DNA of 64,000 nucleotides from Nostoc sp. ATCC 43529 (GCA_003326205.1 LWTK01000030.1:62301-126300), one strand, 5' to 3'; shown: positions 36,169 through 45,236, counted from the first letter of the stretch. Notes: generated by a model not told the origin, from the letters alone. Program-made: numbers and translations.

Positions 36169-39057
36169 ATGACTAACGAAGAACTGCTGAAAATTATTGA
36201 ACAAGCTGCCAAAGACAAGGTGACAGAATTAAATCTTTCTGGCAAAGGCTTAACAACATTGCCAGGGGAAATTGGGCAGCTTACTGAGCTGCGATCGCTT
36301 GACCTCAGCTTCAATAAACTGAGCAGTCTGCGAGGGGAAATTGGACAACTCACCAACTTGCAAACCCTCAATCTCCGCAGTAATCAACTGAGCAGTCTGT
36401 CAGAGGAAATTATCCAACTCACTAAACTGCGATGGCTCAACCTCAACGAAAATCAACTGAGCAGTCTGCCAGGGGAAATTGGACAACTCACCAACCTGCA
36501 ATCTTTCTACCTCAAAGAAAATCAACTGAGCAGTCTGCCAAGGGAAATTGGACAACTCACCAACCTGCAATCTCTCTACCTCAGCTTCAATAAACTGAGC
36601 AGTCTGCCAGGGGAAATTGGACAACTCACCAACCTGCAATCCCTCTACCTTAGCGGTAATAAACTGAGCAGTCTGCCAGCGGAAATTGGAAAACTTACCA
36701 ACCTGCAATCCCTCTACCTTAGCGGTAATCAACTGAGTAGTCTGCCAGCGGAAATTGGAAAACTTACCAACCTGCAATCCCTCGACCTTAGCTACAATCA
36801 ACTGAGTAGTCTGCCAGCGGAAATTGGAAAACTTACCAACCTGCAATCCCTCGACCTTAGCTACAATCAACTGAGTAGTCTACCAAGGGAAATTGGAAAA
36901 CTTACCAACCTGCAATCCCTCGACCTTAGCTACAATCAACTGAGCAATCTGCTACCGGAGATTGGTCTACTTTCTAAATTGAAATCGCTTGCCCTTAGGT
37001 ACAACGAATTAACCAAACTGCCTTCAGAAATTGGAAACTTACGCTTGGCAAGACTTACATTTGGTAACAATCCTCTGCAATTACTTCCACCAGAAATCCG
37101 AAAAAAAGGGGTTAGAGGAATTATCAACTTCTACAGGCAACAGCTAGAACAAGAAACCGATCGCCTCTATGAAGCTAAATTACTCATTGTGGGAGAAGGT
37201 GGTGCAGGTAAAACTACGCTAGCCAAAAAAATTCAAGACCAAAAATATACATTACAACAAGATGAAAATACTACAGAAGGCATTGATATTATTCAATGGA
37301 AATTCTTGCTTGACAATAATAGAGAATTTCAGGTCAATATTTGGGACTTTGGCGGTCAAGAAATTTACCATGCTACTCACCAATTTTTTCTTACCAAACG
37401 CTCTCTTTATGCTCTAGTTGCCGATACTCGCAAAGAAGACACAGATTTTTATTATTGGTTAAATGTGGTTGAATTGCTGAGTGATAATAGTCCTTTACTA
37501 ATTGTCAAAAATGAAAAACAAGACCGCAAGCGGGAAATAAACGAGCGAGATTTACGACGCGAATTCACCAATTTTAAAGAAACACTTACTACAAACCTTG
37601 CCACCGATCGCGGTCTGCCAGAAATCTTAAATAAAATTAAGCATTATATTAGTAACCTACCCCATGTAGGAACAGAACTACCCAAAACCTGGGTTAAAGT
37701 ACGGGAAGCTTTAGAACAAGACTCCCGCGAATATATTAGCTTGGAAGAATATCTAAATATCTGTCAAGAATATGGTTTTACTAAACAGGAGGATAAACTC
37801 CAACTTAGTGACTATCTGCATGATTTAGGTGTATGTCTTCACTTCCAAGATGATGACTTTTTAAGAAAAACCGTAATTCTCAAACCAACTTGGGGTACAG
37901 ATGCCGTTTACAAAGTGTTAGATAATCCACAAGTAATAGAAAAACTGGGTCAATTTGACAGTAATGATTTAAAAAACATCTGGTATGAAGACAAGTATGC
38001 CAATATGCGGGCAGAACTATTGCGGTTAATGATGAAATTTAAGCTGTGTTACGAAATACCTAATCTTCCTGGCAGTTATATTGCACCTCAATTACTCTCT
38101 GCAAATCAACCTGATTTCAGTTGGGATGAATCTGATAACCTAATCTTGCGGTATAAATATGACTTCATGCCGAAAGGTATTATTACCCGCTTTATCGTCG
38201 AAATGCATTCCTTAATTGAACAACAAACCCTCGTTTGGAAAACAGGCGTTGTTCTTACTAAAGACCAAACCCGCGCCGAAGTCATTGAATATTATCATCA
38301 ACGAGAAATCAAAATTCGCGTAGCAGGAAAACGCAAGAAAGAACTCCTAGCAGTTATTATTCATGAACTAGAAAAAATCCATAAATCTTACGAACGTCTG
38401 CAATATCAAACACTTGTTCCTTGTAATTGTGAAAGCTGTAATGATAGTCAAACGCCTCATTTTTATAGCCGGGATGTGTTGTACAAATCTCTGGAAGCGC
38501 GGAATTACCAAATCCAGTGCCAAAACAGCTTTTGTATGGTAAATGTCCAAAGACTAATTGACGATGTTTTACTGACTTCACAAAAACCACAAATCCCTAT
38601 GTCTGAACCTATAACCAGAAATCAAGTTTTCATCAGCTATAGTCATCAAGATCAGCAGTGGCTTACCAAACTTCAAAAACACCTCAAACCAATGATTCGC
38701 AATCAAACTTTTGTTGTCTGGGACGATACTAAAATTCAACCTGGTGCAAAGTGGCGCGAAGAAATTGAACAAGCTTTAGTAGCAGCAAAAGTGGCAGTAT
38801 TATTAGTTAGTGCTGATTTTTTAGCATCAGATTTTATTGCCGATAATGAGTTACCCCCATTATTAGATGCGGCTGAAGCTGAAGGACTAACAATTATTTG
38901 GATACCTTTGACTTATAGCGGCTATGAAGAAACAGAAATTGAAAAGTATCAATCAGCGCACCCTCCTAATCAACCTTTAGACAGTCTGAACTCTGCACAA
39001 GAAAATCAAGCTTGGGTGAACATTTGTAAGAAGATTAAAGCAGCAATCCTTCGATAG
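36169..39057 (+). CDS. LRR-Roc-COR-TIR (ROCO family) protein
   Basis: 962 residues. Leucine-rich repeats (about 20-315) comprise 11 full 23-residue units of the type LTNLQSLYLSGNQLSSLPAE plus partial ends. The Roc GTPase has P-loop GEGGAGKTT near 345 and WDFGGQEIYHATHQFF as switch II. The COR dimerisation domain runs to about 720. Then comes a Cys-rich patch (CNCESCND) and a carboxyl-terminal TIR domain (about 818-962: NQVFISYSHQDQQWL, and LASDFIADNELP with a Glu near 895 where NAD-cleaving TIRs have their catalytic Glu). ATG 36169 (MTNEELLKII) is preferred to a TTG at 36136. Such proteins resemble NLR/LRRK-type sensors; a defence or cell-fate role is inference. Confidence 0.93.
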   Translation: MTNEELLKIIEQAAKDKVTELNLSGKGLTTLPGEIGQLTELRSLDLSFNKLSSLRGEIGQLTNLQTLNLRSNQLSSLSEEIIQLTKLRWLNLNENQLSSLPGEIGQLTNLQSFYLKENQLSSLPREIGQLTNLQSLYLSFNKLSSLPGEIGQLTNLQSLYLSGNKLSSLPAEIGKLTNLQSLYLSGNQLSSLPAEIGKLTNLQSLDLSYNQLSSLPAEIGKLTNLQSLDLSYNQLSSLPREIGKLTNLQSLDLSYNQLSNLLPEIGLLSKLKSLALRYNELTKLPSEIGNLRLARLTFGNNPLQLLPPEIRKKGVRGIINFYRQQLEQETDRLYEAKLLIVGEGGAGKTTLAKKIQDQKYTLQQDENTTEGIDIIQWKFLLDNNREFQVNIWDFGGQEIYHATHQFFLTKRSLYALVADTRKEDTDFYYWLNVVELLSDNSPLLIVKNEKQDRKREINERDLRREFTNFKETLTTNLATDRGLPEILNKIKHYISNLPHVGTELPKTWVKVREALEQDSREYISLEEYLNICQEYGFTKQEDKLQLSDYLHDLGVCLHFQDDDFLRKTVILKPTWGTDAVYKVLDNPQVIEKLGQFDSNDLKNIWYEDKYANMRAELLRLMMKFKLCYEIPNLPGSYIAPQLLSANQPDFSWDESDNLILRYKYDFMPKGIITRFIVEMHSLIEQQTLVWKTGVVLTKDQTRAEVIEYYHQREIKIRVAGKRKKELLAVIIHELEKIHKSYERLQYQTLVPCNCESCNDSQTPHFYSRDVLYKSLEARNYQIQCQNSFCMVNVQRLIDDVLLTSQKPQIPMSEPITRNQVFISYSHQDQQWLTKLQKHLKPMIRNQTFVVWDDTKIQPGAKWREEIEQALVAAKVAVLLVSADFLASDFIADNELPPLLDAAEAEGLTIIWIPLTYSGYEETEIEKYQSAHPPNQPLDSLNSAQENQAWVNICKKIKAAILR

Positions 39058-39112
39058 AAGTATGAATTTATCTCACGCAAAGGCGCAAAGGTACAAATAA
39101 TCAAGAAATGTA

Positions 39113-39220
39113 ATACAAATTCAACAAAAGAATATAAAAAATAGACCATTTGTAGAGACGCGATTCATCGCGTCTTAACTTCGCCCAAGAATGTATTGCA
39201 ATCATTAATTGAATTGGTAT
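39113..39220 (-). repeat. MITE-like element, right inverted copy flanking the ROCO segment
   Basis: Read on the minus strand it matches the 35124-35217 copy: ATACCAATTCAATTAATGAT, then the palindrome AGACGCGATGAATCGCGTCT (plus-strand 39156-39175), then CTACAAATGGTCTATTT. The outer ends ATACAAATT and AATTGGTAT are imperfect inverted repeats. Confidence 0.78.
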
Positions 39221-39280
39221 AATTTTGACATTTCATATTTTGATTCAGCAACGCCAGCAGCAAATCTAATAATTCCCTAT

Positions 39281-39904
39281 TTACCCAACTAAAAAGCCTC
39301 TTAACCACCTAATTGCCTCACTTGTTGTTTGTTCGTTTGCAATTTGTAAGCATTGCTGCACAATTTCTCCAACGTTAGGAAAGTAAATGCTTTGTGAAAT
39401 TGCGTAGTTTTCACCCTGCAATCTATAAACTAATAACTGCTTATTTTTGAACAGCCAAATCTCTGGCACTTTATAAGGAAGATAATCATTAATATCCGTA
39501 TAACTAGTAACATCTATCTCAATTACTAAATCTGGTGGAGGGTCGTTTTGCCAGTCGATACGCTTCTTTCCTACCACAGATCTCCAATTTTCAATATAAA
39601 AGCAAAAGTCAGGCTCGATACCGCTAAATTCTGGCAAACTCATAGTTATGGGCGTAAATGAATCGTATCTTTGCTCTAAACGATCCAGCAAAACCTTAGC
39701 AATATCCGCTAACAAAGCGACATCTCTTCCATGTTCTGGTAGCGGTGCCATTAACAAAATTTCTCCTGTTCGATATTTAATCCGAGGGATGGCGCGATCG
39801 CCAAGTTGCTGACTAAGTACTTGATAATCTTCCCAAGTTCCCAACAGTTTCAACACCGCACCAGCTGGCAACTCAATTTTTTCTCGTGTAATTACGGTAT
39901 CCAT
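39281..39904 (-). CDS. Uma2-family (DUF820) putative endonuclease-fold protein
   Basis: 207 residues. Restriction-endonuclease-like fold signs: YRTGEILLMAPLPEHGRD, GIEPDFCFYIEN (Asp) and PPPDLVIEIDVTS (Asp, Glu), followed by YKVPEIWLF. This is the ordinary Uma2 layout; the function is unknown. Its start is 10 bases after the stop of the pseudouridine synthase gene, so the two probably share a transcript. It belongs to a different Uma2 subgroup from 17071-17781 (VPEIWLF rather than IQEYIVW). Confidence 0.87.
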   Translation of the reverse strand: MDTVITREKIELPAGAVLKLLGTWEDYQVLSQQLGDRAIPRIKYRTGEILLMAPLPEHGRDVALLADIAKVLLDRLEQRYDSFTPITMSLPEFSGIEPDFCFYIENWRSVVGKKRIDWQNDPPPDLVIEIDVTSYTDINDYLPYKVPEIWLFKNKQLLVYRLQGENYAISQSIYFPNVGEIVQQCLQIANEQTTSEAIRWLRGFLVG

Positions 39905-39914
39905 AACGATAAAT

Positions 39915-41603
39915 TTAAAACGGTGTCTTTACTTCTAAATGCAGAGTTTGTCCTAATTGCGGATGCTTGAAAGAAAGTTCCCTGGCGTGTAGATGTAACC
40001 GATTTGCATTTGCACGGCATCCATAAAGGCGATCGCCTAAAATAGTCACCCCCAGTCCTCGCGCATCTGCCGCATGAACTCTCAATTGATGGGTACGTCC
40101 TGTTAGGGGCGTAAACTCTACGCGGGTGTAATCTCCTTCCCTCGCCATCACCTGAAAGTGTGTCAAACTCGGTTTACCGCGCTGCCAATCAACTTGCTGA
40201 TAAGGACGATTTTCCGGATCTCCCCACAATGGCAATTCAATTGTACCTTGCTCAACTTTCACAAAACCTGAAAGCAAAGCCTCATATATCTTACGAACTT
40301 TTCGCTGCTGAAACTGTTGGCACAGTTGTCGATGAGTTTGGCGATCGCGTGCCAACAACAAAATACCAGATGTTTCTTGGTCTAATCGATGCACAGTTGC
40401 CAGTGTCATGCCATCAGGTAACATATTACACAACCGACTGAAAACACTATCTTGGCGATCGCGATAACGCCCAGGCACAGAAAGTAATCCGGGCGGTTTA
40501 TCCACAGCAATCAGCCATTCGTCTTCATAAATAAAAGTCACCTCTCCCCTATCAGGGGAGGGGCTTTTTACTCCCCCTTCCCTGCTAGGGAAGGGGGCTG
40601 GGGGGTTAGGTTTCAACCCTGAGAGCAAAAACCCCATCAATGGCTGACATCGTTCGGCACATGCTCCATAAAATTCTCCCTGGATTTTATCTTGATTGAC
40701 TGAAGACGCTCCCCACCAAAACTCTGCCATTGCCAACGGTTTGAGATGATGTGTTGCGGCATAATGTAGTAACTTCGGGGCACAACAGTCTCCTGTACCG
40801 GTGGGTGAACCTTCTGGCATCAATTGTTGTAAAGATTGCGATCGCCCAGCAAAATTAGTCAGGCTATAGCTAGCGTGCATCTGAGCTTGTAATTCTCGTG
40901 ACAGTTCTTTACGCTGTTGTTTGAGTTCTCGAATCCGCTCATCTGCGGCTGCAATCAACTGCTGGAGGGGCTGTAATGCTTCATTTTGCTGGCGTTTAAG
41001 TTTTCGTCGTTCGATTTTCTGTTGCCGACTTTCGGTGTCGAGTTGTTCAAGGGCAATAGTCAAGGCTTCTGGTGTGAGAGTATTGCAGATTTGCTGACGT
41101 TTTTGTTGTCGTTGATGTTTGCAATCACGATGGCGATCGCTCATTGCTTGTAGTTGCTCTTCAAACTTGCCAGACAATTTTTCATAATGCTGGCGTTCGT
41201 TTAGTTGCTTTAAGGTGAGAATTTCTTCCTTGATGGCGTCTAACTGTGCCAAAGTACGGGCTTCTTGGAAAACTACTTCGTCTCTTCCAGGTATTGGTGG
41301 CACCCAGCCCTCAACCACACTGCAACCATGCAAAAGACCAGAAAAAGCTTTGAGTATTCGTTGTTCGCCATTGGGCAATTCAACTAATAATATGCCATAC
41401 ATTTTGCCTTCACGAGAATAATAGTTATCTTTGGCAAAATGTTGCATGAGTCCGTGGGCGATCGCTTCGGACAATGGAGTGCGGGGTAATGTTAAGCGAG
41501 CGCCACTTTGAGGACAAAACCCTTGATAGTAATAACTAGGCGATGAGTCACTAACAGTAAAATCGCAGTCTATAAAATCGGAAATTGGGTGCAGAATTAC
41601 CAT
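39915..41603 (-). CDS. RluA-family RNA pseudouridine synthase with long coiled-coil front
   Basis: 562 residues. The catalytic half (from about residue 345) has YEDEWLIAVDKPPGLLSVPG, the HRLDQETSGILLLA motif with catalytic Asp, RKIYEALL and TGRTHQLRVHA, so it should convert uridines in rRNA or tRNA. The front holds FDCDF-type start sequence, a long Gln/Lys-rich coiled coil (about 130-270) and GTGDCCAPKLLHYAA, a layout seen in large RluA-like cyanobacterial proteins. Residues translated from 40541-40610 (PPAPFPSREGG) are an in-frame repeat insertion just before the catalytic domain. The start may be the upstream ATG at 41651. Uma2 follows 10 bases downstream. Confidence 0.87.
   Translation of the reverse strand: MVILHPISDFIDCDFTVSDSSPSYYYQGFCPQSGARLTLPRTPLSEAIAHGLMQHFAKDNYYSREGKMYGILLVELPNGEQRILKAFSGLLHGCSVVEGWVPPIPGRDEVVFQEARTLAQLDAIKEEILTLKQLNERQHYEKLSGKFEEQLQAMSDRHRDCKHQRQQKRQQICNTLTPEALTIALEQLDTESRQQKIERRKLKRQQNEALQPLQQLIAAADERIRELKQQRKELSRELQAQMHASYSLTNFAGRSQSLQQLMPEGSPTGTGDCCAPKLLHYAATHHLKPLAMAEFWWGASSVNQDKIQGEFYGACAERCQPLMGFLLSGLKPNPPAPFPSREGGVKSPSPDRGEVTFIYEDEWLIAVDKPPGLLSVPGRYRDRQDSVFSRLCNMLPDGMTLATVHRLDQETSGILLLARDRQTHRQLCQQFQQRKVRKIYEALLSGFVKVEQGTIELPLWGDPENRPYQQVDWQRGKPSLTHFQVMAREGDYTRVEFTPLTGRTHQLRVHAADARGLGVTILGDRLYGCRANANRLHLHARELSFKHPQLGQTLHLEVKTPF
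40541..40610. repeat. Double-hairpin repeat inserted in frame in the RluA-like gene
   Basis: Two palindromes, CCTCTCCCCTATCAGGGGAG and CCCCCTTCCCTGCTAGGGAA (each continuing its stem), separated by CTTTTTACT. It encodes the PPAPFPSREGG-type peptide familiar from other cyanobacterial proteins carrying this repeat. The GGGGG/CCCCC style resembles the element at 44524-44602. Confidence 0.8.
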
Positions 41604-41720
41604 ACAAGGTATGATTGCCAATCTGACTGAATATCTAAAATTATTAATCATTGCTGAACAAAAAGCTCCCCGACTTCTTTAAGAAATCAGGGATCTAACC
41701 TTAAATTAATTTTCAATTAT

Positions 41721-43073
41721 TTACCCAGAAGTATTAGAATAATCGCTCTCTGGTGGATTGTCCGTTTCTGCGCTTTCCGGTGGATTGTATGTTTCTGCTA
41801 TTGGCTGTTGTTCGTATGAGTTATCTTTTTGAGGTGTGGATTCATCCGGAGCTTTTACCATCCCATGCTGCTCTTGTCCTCTCAGTCCTAGATATGTGGC
41901 GGAACTGATTCCTTGTAGTGTCAGAAGTGTTTCATCAAATTCCGGCATTGCCAGATTTTTGACGACCTCCCAAATAAAGAATAGTCCTATGGCAGCTGTC
42001 CAAATGAATGTTTGGAATCGGTGAAAATTTACTCCATTAATATCCGATAATATATCTAGGAAAAATCCTTCAGAAACGCGTTGACTACCTTTTCTCTTCC
42101 TCTCATCTCCTTGTCCGTCAATTAACGAACTACCAAACGCTGTTACTGAATTAATTCCTAATAATACTAGAGATTGTTGGTTTAAAATATTGGTATAATC
42201 TCCTGTTATTCCGTAGATAATCATGTAAGAGCCAAAAATTATAAATGTCCAAAAAGCCAGTTGAGATACCGATAGGCTGAAAGGATTTTGATTAATTTTT
42301 TTTCGACCAAGAAAGAATTGAGCAATTCGACTTTTACGTTGTTGAGGTTCAGTGCTAACTTGTTCTGGAATCAACAATTCCTCACCATCGATCACCTCTT
42401 TTTTAGAGTAAAGCCCTTCTATCCCAGAACTCCGAAGAGTGTTTCGGCAATACCTAGTGAATAATATAACAACAGCCAAAAGTAGAAGAAGACACAGCCA
42501 AAAGCGCCACGATAACAGAACTATTTTGATTTGCGGAGGGGATTCAGGATACTTGACAGGAATCGCAATTTTGTTGGGACAGCCTACCCCCACTATCACG
42601 TTAATACTGTAATTACTGGCTCTACCAATCAAAGCGTTCCATACCTCTTCAGATGAGTCATTACGTTCAAGTCGAAATGCTAACCAATTCTCATCAACAA
42701 CTCTTTTTTTATTTTGATCCTCAACAACAACAATGGTGGGTTGTGCGTATACATCCTCTAGTTCATAACCATTCAAGTACAAGACTAATTGTCGAGGATC
42801 GAATGGATTTCCTTTAGTCGCCGAATTTGTGGCTGCTGCCAATCCTTCAACTCTCACTTTAATGAGATCGCCCAGCTTAACTCGCCTACCACCATTGTCA
42901 GCAATGACTTGTTCAGTTCTGAGATTAGCAGGAACAGAACAAGTCCGAGATGGTGCAAAATTCAGCGAAGGAACATCTGGAGTATCTTGAGCGATAACAG
43001 CAAAGTTGAGAGAAACAATTAGAGAAAACACCAACACAAAAATAGCAGCAAATCTTTTCGTATTTCTATGCAT
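41721..43073 (-). CDS. Exported/membrane protein with three to four transmembrane segments, unrecognised
   Basis: 450 residues from MHRNTKR (an ATG 15 bases earlier is possible). A signal peptide (FAAIFVLVFSLIVSLNFAVIA) is followed by a periplasmic domain of about 170 residues (LRTEQVIADNGGRRVKLGDL, VRVEGLAAATN, LVLYLNGYELEDV). Then come TM helices IVLLSWRFWLCLLLLLAVVI, LAFWTFIIFGSYMIIYGI and FIWTAAIGLFFIWEV, and a Pro/Glu-rich tail with the doubled word ETxNPPES. The middle LSVSQLAFWTF and FxxDILSDxxGVNFHRFQ pattern suggests a conserved bacterial family, but I cannot name it. No neighbour explains it. Confidence 0.75.
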   Translation of the reverse strand: MHRNTKRFAAIFVLVFSLIVSLNFAVIAQDTPDVPSLNFAPSRTCSVPANLRTEQVIADNGGRRVKLGDLIKVRVEGLAAATNSATKGNPFDPRQLVLYLNGYELEDVYAQPTIVVVEDQNKKRVVDENWLAFRLERNDSSEEVWNALIGRASNYSINVIVGVGCPNKIAIPVKYPESPPQIKIVLLSWRFWLCLLLLLAVVILFTRYCRNTLRSSGIEGLYSKKEVIDGEELLIPEQVSTEPQQRKSRIAQFFLGRKKINQNPFSLSVSQLAFWTFIIFGSYMIIYGITGDYTNILNQQSLVLLGINSVTAFGSSLIDGQGDERKRKGSQRVSEGFFLDILSDINGVNFHRFQTFIWTAAIGLFFIWEVVKNLAMPEFDETLLTLQGISSATYLGLRGQEQHGMVKAPDESTPQKDNSYEQQPIAETYNPPESAETDNPPESDYSNTSG

Positions 43074-43449
43074 TGAGCGGTATTCCAAAGCGATCGGTAT
43101 ATCGGTAGTTTAAGCATACTTGAGTCACTTTAAATATTAAAAAATTTGTCTGAAATCAAGAAGAATTCAGAATCAATTTAATTTTTCTTTCTTTGCGCTC
43201 TTTGTGTCCTTTGCGGTTCGTTTATTAAACCTGCAAAATTAATGCGATGAACCACTTGTCTAGTTTCCCTATCAAAGATAATAAAAATTATTGCGATTGG
43301 GGCGAAAGCGGCAGCTGCTTTTCCCCCTCAGAATAATAATTATTGTTACTTAGATGCTCAGAAATTTATTATTTGGGACAATTTATTCTTTGGAAGTTTT
43401 TTAAAGCCATAGCGATCGCTATGATTATATTGCTCATAGGATATCTAAA
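43074..43449. other. Divergent spacer, no gene seen
   Basis: Between the membrane protein and the iminopeptidase genes. Contains a CTTTGCGCTCTTTGTGTCCT type repeat word (about 43185-43219) common in these genomes and a TATTAT-rich stretch near 43330-43440. No RNA gene recognised. Confidence 0.4.
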
Positions 43450-44400
43450 ATGCGAGAACTTTACCCAGCGATCGAACCTTACCGAGAAGGAAATTTACAG
43501 GTTTCTGACCTGCACACTATCCATTTTGAAGAGTCCGGTAACCCCCAAGGCCAACCCATAGTTTTACTGCATGGAGGGCCTGGTGGTGGATGTCCGCCTT
43601 TTTATCGCCAATATTTCCACCCAGAAAAATGGCGGCTGGTGATGTTTGACCAACGCGGCTGCGGTCAAAGTAAACCCCACGCTGAATTACGAGAAAACAC
43701 CACTTGGGATTTAGTTAGCGATATCGAAAAATTGCGCCAATATTTAGGTATAGAAAAATGGACAGTCTTCGGTGGTAGTTGGGGTAGTACTTTATCATTA
43801 GCCTACAGTCAAACCCATCCTTCTCGATGCACGGGATTAATTCTTCGTGGTATTTTTATGCTCAGACAAAAAGAGTTGCGATGGTTTTACCAAGAAGGTA
43901 CTAGCTATATTTTTCCTGATGCTTGGGAAGAATATTTAAAACCAATTCCTATAGATGAGCGTCACGATTTGATTGCAGCATATTACAAACGCTTGACTAG
44001 TCCAGATTTAGAAGTTCAATTAACAGCGGCGCGTGCTTGGTCAATTTGGGAAGCTAGTACAAGTAGACTTTTTTTCGATCCAGAACTCATGCAGAAGTTT
44101 GGCGATAATGAATTTGCCTCGGCTTTTGCTCGTATTGAATGCCATTATTTTACCAATAAAGGATTTTTTGAAACAGAAGATCGATTACTTTTAAATGTTG
44201 ACCGCATTCGCCATATCCCTGCTGTAATTGTTCAGGGACGTTATGATGTAGTTTGCCCGATGATATCAGCTTGGGACTTACATCGTGCTTGGCCAGAAGC
44301 GGAATTTATTGTCATTCCTGATGCCGGTCATTCCATGAGTGAACCAGGAATTCGTAGTGCTTTGATTGAAGCAACAGATAAGTTTGCAAACTTAAAGTAG
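43450..44400 (+). CDS. pip: Proline iminopeptidase
   Basis: 316 residues, an alpha/beta-hydrolase of peptidase family S33 that frees amino-terminal proline from peptides. Seen: YREGNLQVSDLHTIHFEESG at the front, oxyanion-hole HGGPGGG, FDQRGCGQSKPH, the nucleophile Ser in GGSWGSTLSL, the acid Asp in GRYDVVCP and the base His in DAGHSMSEPG. All are in the usual spacing and the length is standard. It stands alone; a repeat-rich spacer follows. Confidence 0.93.
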   Translation: MRELYPAIEPYREGNLQVSDLHTIHFEESGNPQGQPIVLLHGGPGGGCPPFYRQYFHPEKWRLVMFDQRGCGQSKPHAELRENTTWDLVSDIEKLRQYLGIEKWTVFGGSWGSTLSLAYSQTHPSRCTGLILRGIFMLRQKELRWFYQEGTSYIFPDAWEEYLKPIPIDERHDLIAAYYKRLTSPDLEVQLTAARAWSIWEASTSRLFFDPELMQKFGDNEFASAFARIECHYFTNKGFFETEDRLLLNVDRIRHIPAVIVQGRYDVVCPMISAWDLHRAWPEAEFIVIPDAGHSMSEPGIRSALIEATDKFANLK

Positions 44401-44795
44401 AATTCAGAATTCAGGAGTCAGAATTCAGGAGTTAGGCAAGTTTAACAAGAAAAAATAAAGCGTCATAGCGTTTTACTTTAAAAGGATGTTTGAAAAGTCT
44501 TCTTGTCGGTAGCAAAAAGTTCTAGATCCACCATTATCCCCCTTACAAAGGGGGACTTTGATTCTAGTTCCCCCCTTTTTAAGGGGTGTAGTGGGGGGAT
44601 CTAAAAGTGTCTAAAATCACAACGAAACACTTTTCAAACAACCTCTAATACTGATGATACAAATAGCTTGTTACGGGCAGAGCAATGCCCATGCCTCTAC
44701 GCGAAATCTATAATGTATCAGATAAAATTCTAAATAGCATGACTTCTGAATTCAGAATTCTGACTCCTGAATTCAGAATTCTTCTTCTGACTTTT
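44401..44795. other. Repeat-rich spacer
   Basis: It begins with GAATTCAGAATTCAGGAGTC (44401-44433) and ends with its near-inverse TGAATTCAGAATTCTGACTC (44745-44782). Between them sits the MITE-like hairpin at 44524-44602. No gene. Confidence 0.55.
44524..44602. repeat. MITE-like element with AGATCC/GGATCT ends and CCCCC/GGGGG stems
   Basis: AGATCCACC at the left pairs with GGGGATCT at the right; inside, CCCCCTTACAAAGGGGG and CCCCCTTTTTAAGGGG form two further hairpins. A typical non-autonomous foldback element of cyanobacteria. Confidence 0.75.
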
Positions 44796-45236
44796 TCAGT
44801 AGCATCGAAATGCACAAGAAGAAGATTTGACCTGAAAAAAATCTTTCATGACTCGTTTGAGCGAACTAAACTTAACCCGTCTGATAGCCTGATTAACTTC
44901 TACCCACTGGCGTTTTCTTTTAGTTGCTTCTGGATAATCTTCACTCAGGATATCCACTGGCAATAAATACATTTTGACCCGGTAGGCTTTACCTTGTTTG
45001 CGGTATTTATAAGTACCCAGTTGATTACCGTCCACCTGGCCAATCACCCCTGCTTCTTCCCAAGCTTCTTTGGCTGCTGAATCTGGCGGACTCATGCCTG
45101 ATGGAATATCTCCTTTGGGAATTACCCAGTGTTGATGGTTACGAGTCGTAATCAACAAGATTTCGACTTTACCATTGTTAACTCTATAAGGAATGACTCC
45201 AGATTGTTTAAAAACTTTGCTAATTTTTCGACCCAT
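44796..45236 (-). CDS. NUDIX hydrolase
   Basis: 146 residues. A Nudix domain starting with SGVIPYRVNNGKVEILLIT and HWVIPKGDIPSGMSPPDSAA. The Nudix box is read as GDIPSGMSPPDSAAKEAWEE, in which the metal-binding EAWEEAG core is complete, although the first Glu of the general consensus is Met, as in the diphosphoinositol-polyphosphate/Ap4A-like bacterial subgroup. It would hydrolyse a nucleoside diphosphate-linked substrate, identity unknown. No operon partner. Confidence 0.88.
   Translation of the reverse strand: MGRKISKVFKQSGVIPYRVNNGKVEILLITTRNHQHWVIPKGDIPSGMSPPDSAAKEAWEEAGVIGQVDGNQLGTYKYRKQGKAYRVKMYLLPVDILSEDYPEATKRKRQWVEVNQAIRRVKFSSLKRVMKDFFQVKSSSCAFRCY

Noticed and set aside
36400..36870. 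156-codon minus-strand frame with repeated QVGKFSNFRWQT
   Set aside because: Shadow of the leucine-rich repeat coding sequence on the opposite strand.
35124..39220. A complete composite transposon around the ROCO gene
   Set aside because: The flanking repeats are about 100 bp and no transposase or target-site duplication is visible, so only the inverted MITE-like arrangement is claimed.
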